From Hormiphora californensis (taxonomy: Eukaryota > Ctenophora > Tentaculata > Cydippida > Pleurobrachiidae): DNA of 64,000 bases. Location of the stretch: the NCBI GenBank assembly GCA_020137815.1, contig CM035355.1, positions 5,661,350 through 5,725,349 on the forward strand, given 5' to 3'. Both the position numbers and the translations under genes were made by a program. Below are positions 43,482-54,793 of the stretch, piece after piece. The notes under the pieces were generated by a model. That model ran no database searches. It saw only the letters and a program-made list of their open reading frames with translations, and had not been told where the DNA came from. The first letter of the stretch is position 1. The number at the start of each line of letters is the position of its first letter.

Positions 43482-45969
43482 TTAACCCTTTGAGGGCGAT
43501 AGGTCATATATGACACGGTCCATTCTAGACCGTCTGGAAGGCGCTACATGATGTCTAGGTGGCTAATTTTTTGTCACAGGCTAGTTTTAGGGATTTTGAA
43601 CCCAAAACCACGTCCAAATCTGCTAGGAAAATCGAAGAAATCTTTTTATGGCCCTTCTCGGGAGGCTAATTTAGGCCTTTTTTTAAAAACCCCTCTCAAA
43701 TTTTTGTTTTTGAGGGGCACAAATAATCCTTTGAAGGGATAAAACTACTTGACATAACAAATCGAATGCAAAAAACCGCATCAAAAAATATTGAAAATTG
43801 AATGAGTTATTAACGTTTTAGTCGTTGTATCATATATGACTCTATCGTCCGTAAGGGAATTCTAGTAACAAATGTCATTTGTGCAAAAGTATGGGTCCAA
43901 TAGTCAAATTTTATGCTTTGAGGCAGTCTATAGCTATAATTTCTACAATCTGGAACGGTTTTTACTAGAAAAATACCCCAAATTCTACATTTTGTATCAT
44001 ATATGACTCTATCGTCCCAATTGGTAAATTCTCCAAAAACATCCATAACTCGGGCTAGAAAAGGAGCTAAGAGTCAAATCAGGGCACTAAACTGTGTAGA
44101 ATCATCGCATTAGTGGGGGTAGAGCACATATTTAGGTCGCTATTTTGCCCCCTAATTGAGATAATTGGATAATTAGCCAATTATGTGTCCCGCGCATGCT
44201 AATAAATGAAACTTTGCTTTGAGAAGGAGTTATGAGGCAAATGGGGGCACTAAAATGTGTAGAATCATCACATTAGTGGGGTTAGAGCACATATTTAGGT
44301 CTCTATCTGGACCCCTAATTGAGATAATTGGATAATTAGCTAATTAGTTGCCTTCCAGCGCTAAAAAATTAAATTTGGCGGAGTATACAAGACAAATGGG
44401 GGCACTAAAATGTGTAAAATCGTCGCCTTAGTGGGGGCAGAGCACATAGCTGAGTTTCTATTTCCGCTCCTAATTGAGATAATTGGATAATTAGCTAATT
44501 GACGGTTGCATAATGCCCCCTTTTCACCATATACCGTGGTTTCTGGCTAATCCTGAGCTCTTTTGTTCAATCTAAGGATCTTTTGGCATCCCTTTACCCA
44601 ATTTGTATCACCTTTGACTCGTTTTACACACTAATATAGCACTCTATACAACCCTGGACACCGCCTTCAGCTCTTTAGAATCCTCTTGCTTAATCCTAGA
44701 CCTCTCATAATTTCGAGATCCATACACCTTCCTAACCGATTTTTTTGGGATATCCTATTGCTCCTACAAGACGTTCAACCCCTAATGTACTACAGTTTCC
44801 CATTTTATTATTGGACACACAGTTTAGATTCCCCATACATTATTTCTCATCATCACTCTCACAATCTCATTTGCCACTAAGGAAACTTCTCGTGAACTCC
44901 ATCGGAAATAAAGATGATCTGTAGAAGGCGTTTAGTATGGTGTATGAGAGGTCTAGCTAGGAGTAGGATGAAGCAAGGGGGTTGTACAGAGCTGAAGTCG
45001 GCGTCTAGGGTTGTAAAGAGTGCTATATTATTGTGTAAAACGAGTCAAAGGTGATACAAATTGGGTAAAGGGATGCCAAAAGATCCTTAGATTGAACAAA
45101 AGAGCTCAGGATTAGCCAGAAACCACGGTATATGGTGAAAAGGGGGCATTATGCAACCGTCAATTAGCTAATTATCCAATTATCTCAATTAGGAGCGGGA
45201 ATAGAAACTCAGCTATGTGCTCTGCCCCCACTAAGGCGACGATTTTACACATTTTAGTGCCCCCATTTGTCTTGTATACTCGGCCAAATTTAATTTTTTA
45301 GCGCTGGAGGGCAACTAATTAGCTAATTATCCAATTATTTCAATTAGGGGTCCAGATAGAGACCTAAATATGTGCTCTAACCCCACTAATGTGTTGATTC
45401 TACACATTTTAGTGCCCCCATTTGCCTCATAACTCCTTCTCAAAGCAAAGTTTCATTTATTAGCATGCGTGGGACACATAATTGGCTAATTATCCAATTA
45501 TCTCAATTAGGGGGCAAGATAGCGACCTAAATATGTGCTCTACCCCCACTAATGCGATGATTCTACACAGTTTAGTGCCCTGATTTGACTCTTAGCTCCT
45601 TTTCTAGCCCGAGTTATGGATGTTTTTGGAGAATTTACCAATTGGGACGATAGAGTCATATATGATACAAAATGTAGAATTTGGGGTATTTTTCTAGTAA
45701 AAACCGTTCAAGATTGTAGAAATTATAGCTATAGACTGCCTCAAAGCATAAAATTTGACTATTGGACCCATACTTTTGCACAAATGACATTTGTTACTAG
45801 AATTCCCTTACGGACGATAGAGTCATATATGACACAGTGGGCCCAGCAAAAACTACATGTCGAAACTTCAAATTTCTTTTTCGAGGTAGTTTGTGGTAAT
45901 AATATCTACTTATAAACGAAAAATTAGAAAAGTCTATCGAGCCAATCCTTCTCGCCCTTAAAGGGTTAA
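43482..45969. mobile_element. 2.48-kb piggyBac-like foldback element with TTAA target sites
   Basis: The ends CCCTTTGAGGGCG and the complement of CGCCCTTAAAGGG are flanked by TTAA at 43482-43485 and 45966-45969, as in piggyBac elements. Long arms (from about 43815 inward to 44880, and the mirror image) pair almost perfectly, including GTATCATATATGACTCTATC. Internal AGTGGGGGTAGAGCACATAT motifs repeat three times per arm. No transposase remains. Confidence 0.85.
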
Positions 45970-47173
45970 TAGCATGATCGAAAAAATCGATGGTCCTTAT
46001 AAGCTACCACAAGTGGTGGTTTCTATCTGCCATCGAGTTCGAGTTAAAAGTTCGCCAGGCAGGCACGCCGTGAGGTACAAGATTTATCTTTTCGAGAAGA
46101 TAGATCTTAGATAAATCTTAGCTGCTATCTCACTTTCTTTCTCAGACAATAACATTTAATCCTGAACAGATCTCATCATTGATATACTCTATTCAGGCAA
46201 CAAAAAAAATTCAAAAATATTTAGTTTTACCTTTTGTTATGCATCATCGAAGAGTGAGATACTTCTCCACCTAGTTGCAGCCCACAGAGAAATTCGGTTC
46301 CAAAACATTGGTATCGCAGTAACTTATACTTATCTATTGGATATCAAGTTAAATCAATGCAATTGGAAGGGCTATCAACCAGGCAGAGCGGCCTGACCCT
46401 AATCTCATTTCTTCAAATAGGGAGCGGGAGAGAACTGCGGCTGGTGTGAGCTTACGTGAGCTGACCGACATGCGTCTATCTAGTTAGTCTTCCGCCTGTG
46501 CAGTCACGGGTTTTAGCAAACACTTCCCGTGAGCTCCCCGTGCGTGGGTCCGAGACGGTTAGCCCGCCGAATGGACAGACTGCGTTGCATGGCAAGGTCA
46601 GAGCATTGGCCTGAAAACTCAACAAGGAGTCTACGGTTCGGGCTTGGACTAGCCGATTAGAAACTAGAAAGCTAACCGTTTCTTGTGGACCTCCTGTGAA
46701 CTATTTTCATCAAGACTAGAAACTCTTGGCAAATAGCACCATCATGGCATCAGCACCTTCAATAGTGTACCATAAAAAAGTTCAAGAGTACGCCGCATCC
46801 ACTATCCAGAAGAGACCACTCCAAGACCATTCCATTATTCCAATGCCCGAATACCGAATGCCCTCCCTACCGACCATTCGGCAAGGTAGCATGTAAAGTC
46901 ACCCACTTTTTTGGCACATGAACGTACGTGCACGAGCGGTTTTTATCTATAACTCAACCATTTCTTGGCCAAATTGCTTCATATTGGGCTCGTTGGCAAG
47001 AGCTCTTTCCACAAAGCTCAAGAAAATAAAAATCGGTGCAAAAATGGCGGAGTTTTGGGACAAAATGTGCGTTTTAAGGCATTTCGCGCCATAGCTCCAC
47101 CATTTCTTCTTTTTTCCCGCCATTTCTTCACTATTTTGCGATTACATACTATAGTGGGAGACACTACTTGTGT
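45970..47173. other. no gene recognised
   Basis: Unique-looking sequence without a supportable exon, RNA gene or repeat. Confidence 0.4.
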
Positions 47174-47647
47174 TCAGCATTCTTCGATTTTTTGCTGGGG
47201 CCTGGGTTTCTGCAACATTAGTGAAGGAGTTAGTGCTGACAAAGCGTAGCACTCTGCGGCTGGGCTGTTCGCGAATAGGTTCCCCAGTCTGGCTAGCTTA
47301 TCAATGAACGCTCTTCCGACAGCTCCAAATGGCACCAAAAAGAGATTTGGTGACCATGTGCTAATTGTTGGAGCTAGGGTGTTAAACTTCTGATACAACT
47401 CTTCTGCATTTAGTTCTCCCCAGCAATTTGCTTGACAAAACGCAGGCAGTTCCGGTGGTGGCGGGTTTGCAGGAATACACTGTGAACACAGGATTTTGCA
47501 TGGCTCTGGGATTACAGCCAGCTCTGTTGATGTCTGGGGTTCGCTTGGGACACACAAAAGTGAACGACAAGAGGGCGCGATTATAATCTGGGTGCCTTGC
47601 GGCGTGTTTACAGGTGCGCGCTGCCAAAAAAGTACACCTAAAACCAC
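47174..47647 (-). pseudogene. fragment resembling the N-terminal part of a retroelement polyprotein
   Basis: An open frame of up to 157 codons includes ELNAEELYQKFNTLAPTIST and WSPNLFLVPFGAVGRAFIDK, then LMLQKPRPQQK. This resembles, from general familiarity, a conserved N-terminal segment of some invertebrate retroelement proteins. There is no reverse-transcriptase core, so it is a fragment if the call is right. Confidence 0.35.
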
Positions 47648-47699
47648 TTAGACCAACTTTTTTCAAACGGCTATAGCCGTGCAACCACATGGCCGATTT

Positions 47700-48344
47700 G
47701 AGTAAACTAAACGGTATCTGATAGAGAATCGATAGCCCTAACCGACAACCACAAACAAAACTCTAACCCGACCCTAACAACAGCCCTAACCCGTCTCGAC
47801 CGCCAAAATCGATGAATTGTTAGCAATACTGGTGCGGGGGCGCTGCGCACTTTGGTGCCCTTGATTTCTTTTCTACTTGTTTCCGGGGGCGGTTTTTGCC
47901 GTGTATCGAATTTGTCCTGGGCTGTATTTGTGCGGGTGCAGAGTGGACCCGGAAATGGCCGATTTCTCCGTCGCGGTGCCCGCGGTGAATTTTTTTGGTG
48001 GTTGTGGGGACCCATTGGGGTGCCCTGGAGGTGGAGTCGCTTTTGGATCAATTAGTTCCATTTCACAACGTCATATGACTGGCCTATTAGCTCACTCACT
48101 TTGTTTTATCATCCTATCTTTCACCCTTACTCCTCACTCATCGTTTGACTTAGCTTCACCCCCATTCCTTCAGTATTTATTTTTTAAGCGTTAATATTTT
48201 TACTCTTTAACTTATTCTTCTCTTATCACTTTAATCACACTTTAATTTATTCTTATCTTATCACTTTAATCTCAATTTAATTTAATTAATTAACTTTAAT
48301 CACTATTTTATACGTTTTATACGTTTTATATTTTATAAGGCTAT
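47700..48344. other. no gene recognised; AT-rich with short repeats
   Basis: The 48100-48340 part repeats TTATCACTTTAATC and TATACGTTTTATACGTTTTA. Open frames here overlap on both strands and match nothing recognised. Confidence 0.45.
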
Positions 48345-48359
48345 CTAGTACATAGTATA

Positions 48360-48393
<34 letters not shown>

Positions 48394-48739
48394 TCAAGTT
48401 TTGTATACCGCCACAGACACGACAGGGCCAGACAAGTCAAACTGTATCTGACACTGACGAGCTTCAGAGCGGTATACCTAACGCAGAAAAGATCCTTATA
48501 TTCTTACACACTTTGGAAAAAACTCACTCCTAATTGAAGATATACTAAAAATATAACTGGTCACATAACTTTCAAAAAACTGATAAGATGAAAAAATTAC
48601 AGACTTTATTAAATAAAGGGGACAAAGCCAACAACCCACACTTATCAGCAGCTCAACAATACTGACAAAAAAGCCCTAAGTGAAAATGGTGAGCACGCCC
48701 AAGACCGCCTACTGACAGATGGGGAGTCCGGTGAACAAC

Positions 48740-51700
48740 TCAGACGCCACACCGGGAGTCTTCAGGAGTAGTTGCTGGGAACGCTTCAAGGAAAAGTCTG
48801 GTCTTCAACTTAGATTTGAACAACTCAATGGGGTGTACAGATCTCAGGTCCAAAGGCAAGGAGTTCCAAACTGTCGGTAGAAACACCGAAACCCTCCTCC
48901 TCCTCAGTTTAGAGTTTGCATTAACGCTCGAGAGTTTAGGATATTTCAGTTTATAGAAGTCAATCACTGAATTCGCTCTCGTTGGTCTCATATCCAGAAT
49001 ATCCTCATCTCTAGGGACCAGTTCTTGTAAATACTCCGGAGCAGTTCCACGTACAATTTTGTACGCCAACAGGCAGGCCTTGAAGGTCAGTCTCTGCTGT
49101 ATTGGGAGGATATGAGCTTCCTTGAAATACTCATCATAGCTATCCTGATGTCCTCGCAAGTTATAGATGAACCGTACGCAGGAGTTCAGAACCTTTTGAA
49201 GGTTGTTCAGAATCCGTTTAGGAAGTCCAAAGTACAGGATATTACAGTAGTCTATCTTTGATATGACTAATTGCTTCACAAGAAGAATCCGTGTGCTATT
49301 ATCCAAACACTTATTGAGTTGCCATAGGTTCTTGAGTTGCAGTCCACATTGTCTCTTAACATTGTTCACCTGCCTCTCCAGGGTAAGATGCTCATCCAAA
49401 AGTATTCCTAGAGTCTTCCCTGTGCTTCCTCTGCATTCCATAGGCTGCAAGCACTGTGTCACCCCAAATCTGATTTCCGGATCGAATACCATCTTCTCAA
49501 GAGAGCTTGATTTTCCAAGAAGAACAAACTCAGTCTTACTCTCATTACATTTGAGCCAATGTTGCACCATCCAGTTCTTAATAGAAGTGAGGCACTCCTC
49601 AATACTATTCTTCGTACCTTTCCACCCTTCACTATCCGTTGGGACAAGTCCAACATATAACTGGGAATCATCGGCATACAGCTTTATCATCAGACCATAT
49701 GGTCTAGCAATATCCTGTAGCTCCTCAATGTACAACAGGAACAGTACAGGACCCAACAAAGATCCCTGTGGTACTCCACAAATGAGAGCGATGACCTCCG
49801 AGAGTTCACCATTGACATTTACTCTGTAACTCCTGGAACTCAGATAACTCTTAAACCATCCAAGAGCACTTCCCTTCACACCAAACCTCACCTCCAGCAC
49901 CTCCATCAGCTTCTCGTGATCAACGGTATCAAAAGCTGCGCTCATGTCCAAGAGCATGAGTGCCGCCACTTTTCCAGAATCAAGTTCTCTCAGCAAGTCA
50001 TCAAACATTCCAGCCAGAAGAGTTTCGCAGCTATGACCAGTTCGGTAGCCCGACTGATTGGCATTCAGTAAGTCATTTTTCTGTAGGTAGTCATTCATTT
50101 GAATCAATACCACCTTTTCCAAGACCTTTGAAACAAATGCAATGTTTGAGACTGGGCGATAATTGGCCAGAAGATCCCTATCTCCATTCGGATTCTTTAT
50201 CGTTGGCATGACAACTGCTCTCTGCAGGGGCTCAGGTACTGAAGCTCTGCACAATGACTTGTTAATGATAGTCGTTAAAGCAGGTGCCAACTCCTCTAGA
50301 CAATCCTTCACCAGCCACGTTGGAACTGGATCTAGATCACACGACTTAGATGACATCTGCTTCACAATGTGAACAAGATCTTTCTGCGAGATCTCTTTAA
50401 ACTGACTCAGTTCACAGTCAGGCCTCGATGAACCACCACTTCCTGTTCCTCTTACATCTTCACCACTCAAACCACTTCCAGTTCCTCTTACAACTTCACC
50501 ACTCACCCCACTTCCGGTTCCACTTACATCTTCACCACTCACTCCACTTCCGGTTCCACTTACATCTTCACTACTCACACTCCTACTTCCGGATCCACTT
50601 ACATCTTCATCTCTCACACCTCCACTTCCAGTTCCACTTACATCTTCACCACTCACACTACCACTTCCAGTTCCACTTACATCCTCACTACCTCGACCTT
50701 CCTCATGACCACTACATCCAGCCTCTTGCTCTTCGAGTACAGCTGACCGTATCCTATCAATCTTTCCAGAGAAAAACTGTGCAAAGTTATCAGCAAGCCT
50801 CTTGTCAGATAGTCCACTCGGTAGTAGTGTCTCTTTCTTCCCAAGGAGTCGACTTAGCACTTTCTGAAGTCCAGCAGGATCATCCTTTACATCCTCCAGC
50901 TTCCTCTTTACGTAATCCATTCTAGCTTCTTTGTCAATCCTCTCAAACTGTCGTTGGAGTTCCCTGTACCGTGCTTTCGTTAGCCCTGTTTTATTCTTCT
51001 CCCACGCTCTCTCCGCCTTCCTTCTCTCCCGCAGGGTGTCTCGAACATCCTGTCTCTCTCTCCAGGGCCTGAAGTTCTTCACCGATTTCCTTCTTTTAGT
51101 CGGGACAAATCTCTCTACAGCCTCCTTCAAAGCCCTATCATACAGATACAAAGCCTCTTCTGGTGTTACGTCATCTGGAATTTCCAAACACATATCCCTC
51201 AGCCCACTCCGAAAGACCTCTACATCCACAGCCTTAAAATCATGGTATACACTCATCCTCTCTCTGGAAACATATCTTCCTTCAGAAGCTAACTTAACCT
51301 CCGCCATTACCAGATAGTGATCTGACATCGTGCCATCTGGAAATATCCTCAGGTTCCCCAACTTACTGACCATGTCACGCTGACAGATAATTAAATCCAG
51401 TGTTCCTCCTTGAAGATGAGTAGGCAATAGCGGCACATTCTGAACAAAGTCAAACGAGTCCAGAAGGTTGAGGAGTTTCTTCGCGTAGAAGTTACTGGAG
51501 TCTTGTACTTGGAAATTAAAATCGCCCATAATCAGTGGACTTCCAGTTTTCATCAGAAGGTCAGAGAGGTAGTCATTGAACTCATCCAGAAAGTTAGCCT
51601 CAGTAAACCTTGCTTTACCGTTATAAGGTGGCCTGTAAACATTGCACAGTCGCACCAGATCATCCTCTCCGCCAACCAACACTTCCTGTACTTGGAAGGT

Positions 51701-51931
51701 CTTAAACTTATACTTCACCGGTGCCAACTTCACCATCACTCCATCTCGATAAAGTACCCCAATTCCTCCACCAGACCTCTCATTCCTCGGGCTCGAGTAA
51801 ATGTTCCAACCATTCTCCTTAATCTCCTGTATCTTCGCAGTGTCTGTTAACTTCAGGTAAGTTTCTTGGACAAGACACACATCGCATGCCTTCTCCTCCA
51901 AGTGAGTGAGCACTCCAGCAGTCTTATTCAT
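48740..51931 (-). CDS. LINE ORF2: APE endonuclease plus reverse transcriptase
   Basis: 1063 codons from the first ATG. Endonuclease motifs are QET (22-24), GDFNF (136-140) and SDHY (203-206). A repetitive linker (residues about 409-500) is made of SGEDVSGTGSG-like units. The RT has YRPVSN (591-596), LDMSAAFDTVDH (661-672), GVPQGSLLGP (719-728) and the catalytic YADD (752-755). No stop or frameshift was seen. The endonuclease's first strand (TWRIGTLNVHSI) lies upstream of this ATG in the same open frame, overlapping ORF1, so the true protein probably begins earlier by frameshifting or reinitiation. Confidence 0.93.
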   Translation of the reverse strand: MNKTAGVLTHLEEKACDVCLVQETYLKLTDTAKIQEIKENGWNIYSSPRNERSGGGIGVLYRDGVMVKLAPVKYKFKTFQVQEVLVGGEDDLVRLCNVYRPPYNGKARFTEANFLDEFNDYLSDLLMKTGSPLIMGDFNFQVQDSSNFYAKKLLNLLDSFDFVQNVPLLPTHLQGGTLDLIICQRDMVSKLGNLRIFPDGTMSDHYLVMAEVKLASEGRYVSRERMSVYHDFKAVDVEVFRSGLRDMCLEIPDDVTPEEALYLYDRALKEAVERFVPTKRRKSVKNFRPWRERQDVRDTLRERRKAERAWEKNKTGLTKARYRELQRQFERIDKEARMDYVKRKLEDVKDDPAGLQKVLSRLLGKKETLLPSGLSDKRLADNFAQFFSGKIDRIRSAVLEEQEAGCSGHEEGRGSEDVSGTGSGSVSGEDVSGTGSGGVRDEDVSGSGSRSVSSEDVSGTGSGVSGEDVSGTGSGVSGEVVRGTGSGLSGEDVRGTGSGGSSRPDCELSQFKEISQKDLVHIVKQMSSKSCDLDPVPTWLVKDCLEELAPALTTIINKSLCRASVPEPLQRAVVMPTIKNPNGDRDLLANYRPVSNIAFVSKVLEKVVLIQMNDYLQKNDLLNANQSGYRTGHSCETLLAGMFDDLLRELDSGKVAALMLLDMSAAFDTVDHEKLMEVLEVRFGVKGSALGWFKSYLSSRSYRVNVNGELSEVIALICGVPQGSLLGPVLFLLYIEELQDIARPYGLMIKLYADDSQLYVGLVPTDSEGWKGTKNSIEECLTSIKNWMVQHWLKCNESKTEFVLLGKSSSLEKMVFDPEIRFGVTQCLQPMECRGSTGKTLGILLDEHLTLERQVNNVKRQCGLQLKNLWQLNKCLDNSTRILLVKQLVISKIDYCNILYFGLPKRILNNLQKVLNSCVRFIYNLRGHQDSYDEYFKEAHILPIQQRLTFKACLLAYKIVRGTAPEYLQELVPRDEDILDMRPTRANSVIDFYKLKYPKLSSVNANSKLRRRRVSVFLPTVWNSLPLDLRSVHPIELFKSKLKTRLFLEAFPATTPEDSRCGV

Positions 51932-51945
51932 TATAGAATGAACAT

Positions 51946-53238
51946 TTAGTGTCCCAATCCTCCAAGTCGTCTTCTCCTCAACTCCTCCATGGCCCTCGTC
52001 CGATAACCGTTTTTTGCCTCTTTCTTCACTCCACTTGTCTTCTCCATAAGCTTTGTTCTCTCATTAATGTAGAATGGACACAGAGTACTGGATGCAAGAT
52101 GTGACCTAGCATGTCTCCTGTCCTCTCTGCCATTACTCTTCTGACAGTTAACACAGTTCATCTTCCCTGTATCATTCCTCCTCTTGTGACCACAACTCCG
52201 AGTCTCATGATCTCCAGCACAGAAAGCACACACCGCATCTCCATCCTTCTTTGTACATCTGATCGACCCTGCTACATGTCCAAACTCCTGACAGTGAAAA
52301 CACTGTACCACATGATATCTGTCCCTGACTGAATACTGTCTCAACTTCAGGAATACCTTGTCTCCTCTCTGGGCGATCACATTCCTTATTTCTGGAGTTA
52401 CCTGGAGAACTGCAAACCTTCCAGTGGGATTCATATGAACCACTTTCACTTTTCCACCCTGATCCACCAGCTTCTTAATTTCCTCATTCTTTCCACTAGT
52501 TATCTCCGAGATTAACGTATCCTTGTCAAGCAAGTCCTGCCCAAGATCACCAATTGAAATTCTTGGGTCAAGGAGCGATTTCGTCTCTGTGACCATCTGA
52601 ACCTCCTGACCAAGTGCTGGTGGCAAAACATTATTGGCTTCCTGAAGTTGGTCCTCATTCTGGAATGACAGCCGCACACTACCTTTGTTCACTACCGCAT
52701 TCAACACAGGAACTCCTTTCAAAGCTTTTTCCACTTGGGGTTTTACAACTTCCGTCCACTGCGTCTTTGGACAGACCGGGGCAGTACCTTCAGCATCACA
52801 GTTGTCCAACCTTATATCAACATACCTCCTCACAGGCGCAACCGGACCTTCATCTTCTACAACCTCTTCCTTTCTTCCACGCAGCTCACTCACCTTGTCT
52901 TCTACCTTCTGCTCAACCACCGCAAGTAACTCCATCTTCAGACTCTCAAAGCTTTCCTTCAGTACATCCGCTACACTCCCCACCAGGGACGTGTCCAATA
53001 CGGAACTAACACCACTATCAAATCTCACCCTCGGGTTGTCTGGAATCAAGGAATAAGCAGCACAGAGAAGTTCCCAGGCATTGTCTTTGTTGAACGAAGG
53101 AGCATCCCCACCTACCCGAAGACGATCCAAGACATGCTCACCACTACACCTATTATAAGTCAGAGCTTTAAGAGCTCTATCAAACTCATCTTTACTCGTT
53201 ATCTCTACGTCATTAATTCTCATAGTCATACTGTTCAT
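51946..53238 (-). CDS. LINE ORF1: nucleic-acid-binding protein with zinc knuckles
   Basis: 430 codons. The C-terminal third has a CCHC cluster: CFHCQEFGHVAGSIRC, CAFCAGDHETRSC and CVNCQKSNG, then HLASSTLCPFY. It probably binds the element's RNA. ORF2's first ATG lies 14 bp past its stop. A slippery heptamer A-AAA-AAC sits in frame 21 codons before the stop (52009-52015). Confidence 0.9.
   Translation of the reverse strand: MNSMTMRINDVEITSKDEFDRALKALTYNRCSGEHVLDRLRVGGDAPSFNKDNAWELLCAAYSLIPDNPRVRFDSGVSSVLDTSLVGSVADVLKESFESLKMELLAVVEQKVEDKVSELRGRKEEVVEDEGPVAPVRRYVDIRLDNCDAEGTAPVCPKTQWTEVVKPQVEKALKGVPVLNAVVNKGSVRLSFQNEDQLQEANNVLPPALGQEVQMVTETKSLLDPRISIGDLGQDLLDKDTLISEITSGKNEEIKKLVDQGGKVKVVHMNPTGRFAVLQVTPEIRNVIAQRGDKVFLKLRQYSVRDRYHVVQCFHCQEFGHVAGSIRCTKKDGDAVCAFCAGDHETRSCGHKRRNDTGKMNCVNCQKSNGREDRRHARSHLASSTLCPFYINERTKLMEKTSGVKKEAKNGYRTRAMEELRRRRLGGLGH
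52009..52015 (-). promoter_or_regulatory. candidate -1 ribosomal frameshift site (A AAA AAC)
   Basis: The heptamer is phased as X XXY YYZ in ORF1 (GCA AAA AAC). Reading one base back gives an open frame with no stop through 26 codons into ORF2, including the endonuclease strand IGTLNVHSI. No downstream stimulatory structure was tested. Confidence 0.5.
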
Positions 53239-53925
53239 CCTAAAACACCTGGCTCACACTCCTGGACAGAGATTAACACTATCCCCAAAACTCAAATAAC
53301 GTTCACAAAAAAGCCCAAGTGAAAGAGATTTGCGTTACTCAAAGATATCGGAGAATAGTAAATTAACTCTGACACGGATCGAATCGATTATAAGCGGAAC
53401 ACTCAAATTAATTTGTTTAAAGTAGTGTTGAAAAGTATATATATATATATATATATAAGTATATATATATATATATTCTAGTACATAGTGCTAATCTACT
53501 TATCTATATAATCGAGAATCTTTATGATAATCCTATTTTGCTCACAAAAAGGAGTGTGTGTATGTTGATTTTGCCAATGTATACAATATAGATTTAATAA
53601 TAATAATAATAGCAATGGAAGGCACCCAGATTTTAACGTTTTCCGAACCAAAGAAGCTTCTGCAGAATTCTGAAAACCCCGTACCGGCCCCGTTTTCTAA
53701 TTCGGTTGCGCGTTACGCAGAGCAGTGCACACACAATTTCCTCGCGCGTTGATGGTGTTTCCAATTGGTATATTTCCTCGATACCCCCCTCTGTAAAACA
53801 CGATTTGCAACAACCGGTAGTACTACCGTCTACTTCTAGTATTACCAATGTCAGTCGGCCAGTGGCAGGGGAAATAATTGATACTTACTATTTAATTATC
53901 GAATAACGAGAAATGACTCATTCAT

Positions 53926-54207
53926 TAGGGTCACCACACACCAAAGTTAAAATTAAAATTAAAATTTTAATTTTAAACCCGCACACACCAGCGACCGTTA
54001 AAATTTCTCTCCCCATTCTAAAAGTAACAATCTCACGCACGATTTTGACGGTCGCGTTGGATGATAAAATTTTAACACGCCGTTAAAATCGCGCGCGAGA
54101 TTGTTACTTTTAGAATGGGGGAGAGAAATTTTAACGGCCGCTGGTGTGTGCGGGTTTAAAATCAAAATTTTAATTTTAATTTTAACTTCGGTGTGTGGTG
54201 ACCCTTA
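53926..54207. mobile_element. 280-bp foldback element
   Basis: Near-perfect palindrome with ends GGGTCACCACACACC and complement. An inner arm holds AATTTCTCTCCCCATTCTAA, and TA lies at or near both ends. Its outer ends resemble the hairpin at 3996-4068. Confidence 0.82.
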
Positions 54208-54762
54208 TTAAAATTCAATTACAAATTAGCGTGGGAAACTGACAGCGCATCAATGTCACTCACTATACGATCACACTCGCACGTGCGTTTGAGCCGCGCA
54301 CTGAGTAGATTATTCCATATACGGCACGGGCGAGCAGAACTGTGGCCTCGACTGATCCCTGACTTCTAGTTCTTTCATTTGAACTTGTATTGGCTTTTTT
54401 GTTAGACCGGAAACGAGAGTTTGCCGTGCCTCTATATATATATACTCATTCAGAAATGTTAGGGCCGTTATTTGGGTTCGAGGTTAGGGGTTAGGGTAAA
54501 GGTAAGGGTTAGATATACTTATAGAGTCCTCCTTGGGTTTAGACTTTAGATATAGAGTTCTCCTACCGCCGCTGTAATTTTTGGATTCTAGTCGGTACCA
54601 CGCATACTATTTAGTTAATGATGTAATATACTGTATAGACAATGACATGTAGAGCTTGTACTACATGTCTCACAATATCAATATCAATATAACTATTTAA
54701 GAGAGACTACAATGAGGTCTTGTGTGTTATACTTTGTCTGGCCCCATTGTGTGACGTATCAC

Positions 54763-54793
<31 letters not shown>

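Larger units (their letters stand above)
48345..53489 (-). mobile_element. full-length non-LTR retrotransposon (LINE) with 12-bp target-site duplication
   Basis: Two intact ORFs lie between copies of CTAGTACATAGT at 48345-48356 and 53478-53489. The 3' end (low coordinates) finishes in ATT and TA microsatellite runs (48357-48395) rather than poly(A). The 5' end lies beside a TA repeat (53432-53476). The endonuclease type, RT motifs and zinc-knuckle ORF1 place it in the APE-type LINEs, probably the CR1/L2/Crack/Daphne or Jockey part. The clade is not resolved. Confidence 0.92.

Noticed and set aside
43548-45915. Mirror-image small open frames at 43.8-44.0 and 45.6-45.9 kb
   Set aside because: They arise from the two arms of the TTAA-flanked palindrome.
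46380-46620. GC-richer patch considered for tRNA or snRNA
   Set aside because: No cloverleaf or box A/B spacing could be built by eye.
47707-48194. Several overlapping frames on both strands near 47.9 kb
   Set aside because: Open in opposite directions at once, with no recognisable motif or splice context.
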